NCBI GenBank assembly: GCA_041395245.1
Contig: JAWLAY010000007.1
Span: 186,001 to 250,000 of the forward strand
Length of the DNA stretch: 64,000 bases
Direction of reading: 5' to 3'
DNA from: Aquimonas sp041395245
Lineage (GTDB): Bacteria; Pseudomonadota; Gammaproteobacteria; Xanthomonadales; Xanthomonadaceae
Every line of letters begins with the position of its first letter. Positions within the stretch are counted from its first letter, which is position 1. The notes beneath the pieces were generated by a model, which was given only the letters and a program-made list of their open reading frames with translations, searched no databases and was not told the DNA's origin. Below, one piece after another: positions 63,673-64,000 of this stretch. Both the position numbers and the translations under genes were made by a program.

Positions 63673-63760
63673 GACGGGTCCGGTCGAGCCAGGACGTCAC
63701 GCGACCCGGCGGGGGCGGAAGTATCGTGCGCGGCCGCGGCTTGCGCAAATGGTGACGCGA

Positions 63761-64000
63761 TCAGGCGGCGCTGCGTCCGCTCGTGGGCTGCCAATGGCAA
63801 CGCACCACATGGAGTCCTTGCTGGATGACCTGCTGATTGAGAGCGTGGCGGAGTTGCTGGGAGAAACTTTCGGGTGCGCTGTTCGCGGCGAGGTGATCCG
63901 ACAGACAGTTCAACTGACTGACCGTGGCGCTGGCCACCACGGCCTCCGGATCGGTCAATGCCGCGCCGGTCTGCTCGGGATCGAGAATCTGGAAATGCAC
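63761..64000 (-). CDS. Unknown protein, C-terminal part (5' end outside the window)
   Basis: An open frame runs from the right edge to a stop at 63761, giving 79 residues (FQILDPEQTGAALTDPEAVV to HVVRCHWQPTSGRSAA). The GTG at the edge need not be the start, as the frame is open there. No family is recognised; the sequence is mixed helical, rich in Gln and Ala, with one His-Cys pair near the end. It is upstream of rsmG on the same strand with an 88-nt gap, so it could belong to the same transcription unit. Confidence 0.5.
   Translation of the reverse strand: MHFQILDPEQTGAALTDPEAVVASATVSQLNCLSDHLAANSAPESFSQQLRHALNQQVIQQGLHVVRCHWQPTSGRSAA

Overview
This is a GC-rich, gene-dense chromosomal window. 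Its content points to a gammaproteobacterium of the Lysobacterales (Xanthomonadales). The pointers are a giant exported protein with a mid-chain exosortase-type signal, a TorF porin next to ntrBC, a polA/DUF2782 divergent pair, two sX13-like small RNAs behind polA, and several c-di-GMP proteins. The taxon is inferred from gene families; no rRNA or tRNA gene was found. The parA-parB-rsmG set at the right edge suggests that oriC lies not far beyond it.

Layout. 1-3.3 kb: an EAL-domain tail, then an Ada-AlkA fusion gene and an ogt gene, both full of single-base frame breaks, then a small flagellar-rod-like gene. 3.3-11.2 kb: queF, a beta-propeller/amidohydrolase exoenzyme, pyruvate kinase, a photolyase-family gene and a frame-broken thioredoxin-like gene. 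11.2-14.1 kb: a membrane protein and a BlaI/M56-type regulatory pair under a 41-bp palindromic operator. 14.5-16.8 kb: a methyltransferase / LpxL-like acyltransferase / polysaccharide deacetylase operon. 16.8-19.5 kb: a rhomboid protease and a Kef-type antiporter. 19.8-29.6 kb: the most unusual block, a giant (about 2,200 aa) cadherin/beta-helix protein followed on the same strand by three tail-collar proteins, a protein with a signal-like N terminus and an acetyltransferase.

29.6-35.2 kb: rmuC and a metallo-hydrolase, then aroQ-accB-accC-prmA (shikimate step, acetyl-CoA carboxylase, ribosomal methyltransferase). 35.2-41.2 kb: ntrC-ntrB-pepQ facing a TorF porin, then apbE. 41.2-44.1 kb: a PilZ/DUF1631 pair. 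44.1-44.9 kb: a gene-free stretch built of consecutive hairpins and a 167-nt palindrome. 44.9-54 kb: a cobalamin riboswitch and TonB receptor, a CNNM/CBS protein, UvrD and a large GGDEF-EAL protein. 54-64 kb: an SDR, an orphan ParA, truC, hemF, two tandem sRNAs, polA, DUF2782, parB-parA, rsmG and a truncated gene.

Most long genes are intact, but single-base frame breaks cluster at about 1.88-3.0, 10.97, 26.37-26.68 and 27.50-27.60 kb. In two genes the breaks cancel out so that the normal C-terminus is restored. That pattern fits local sequence error at least as well as gene decay, and the affected genes are marked accordingly.
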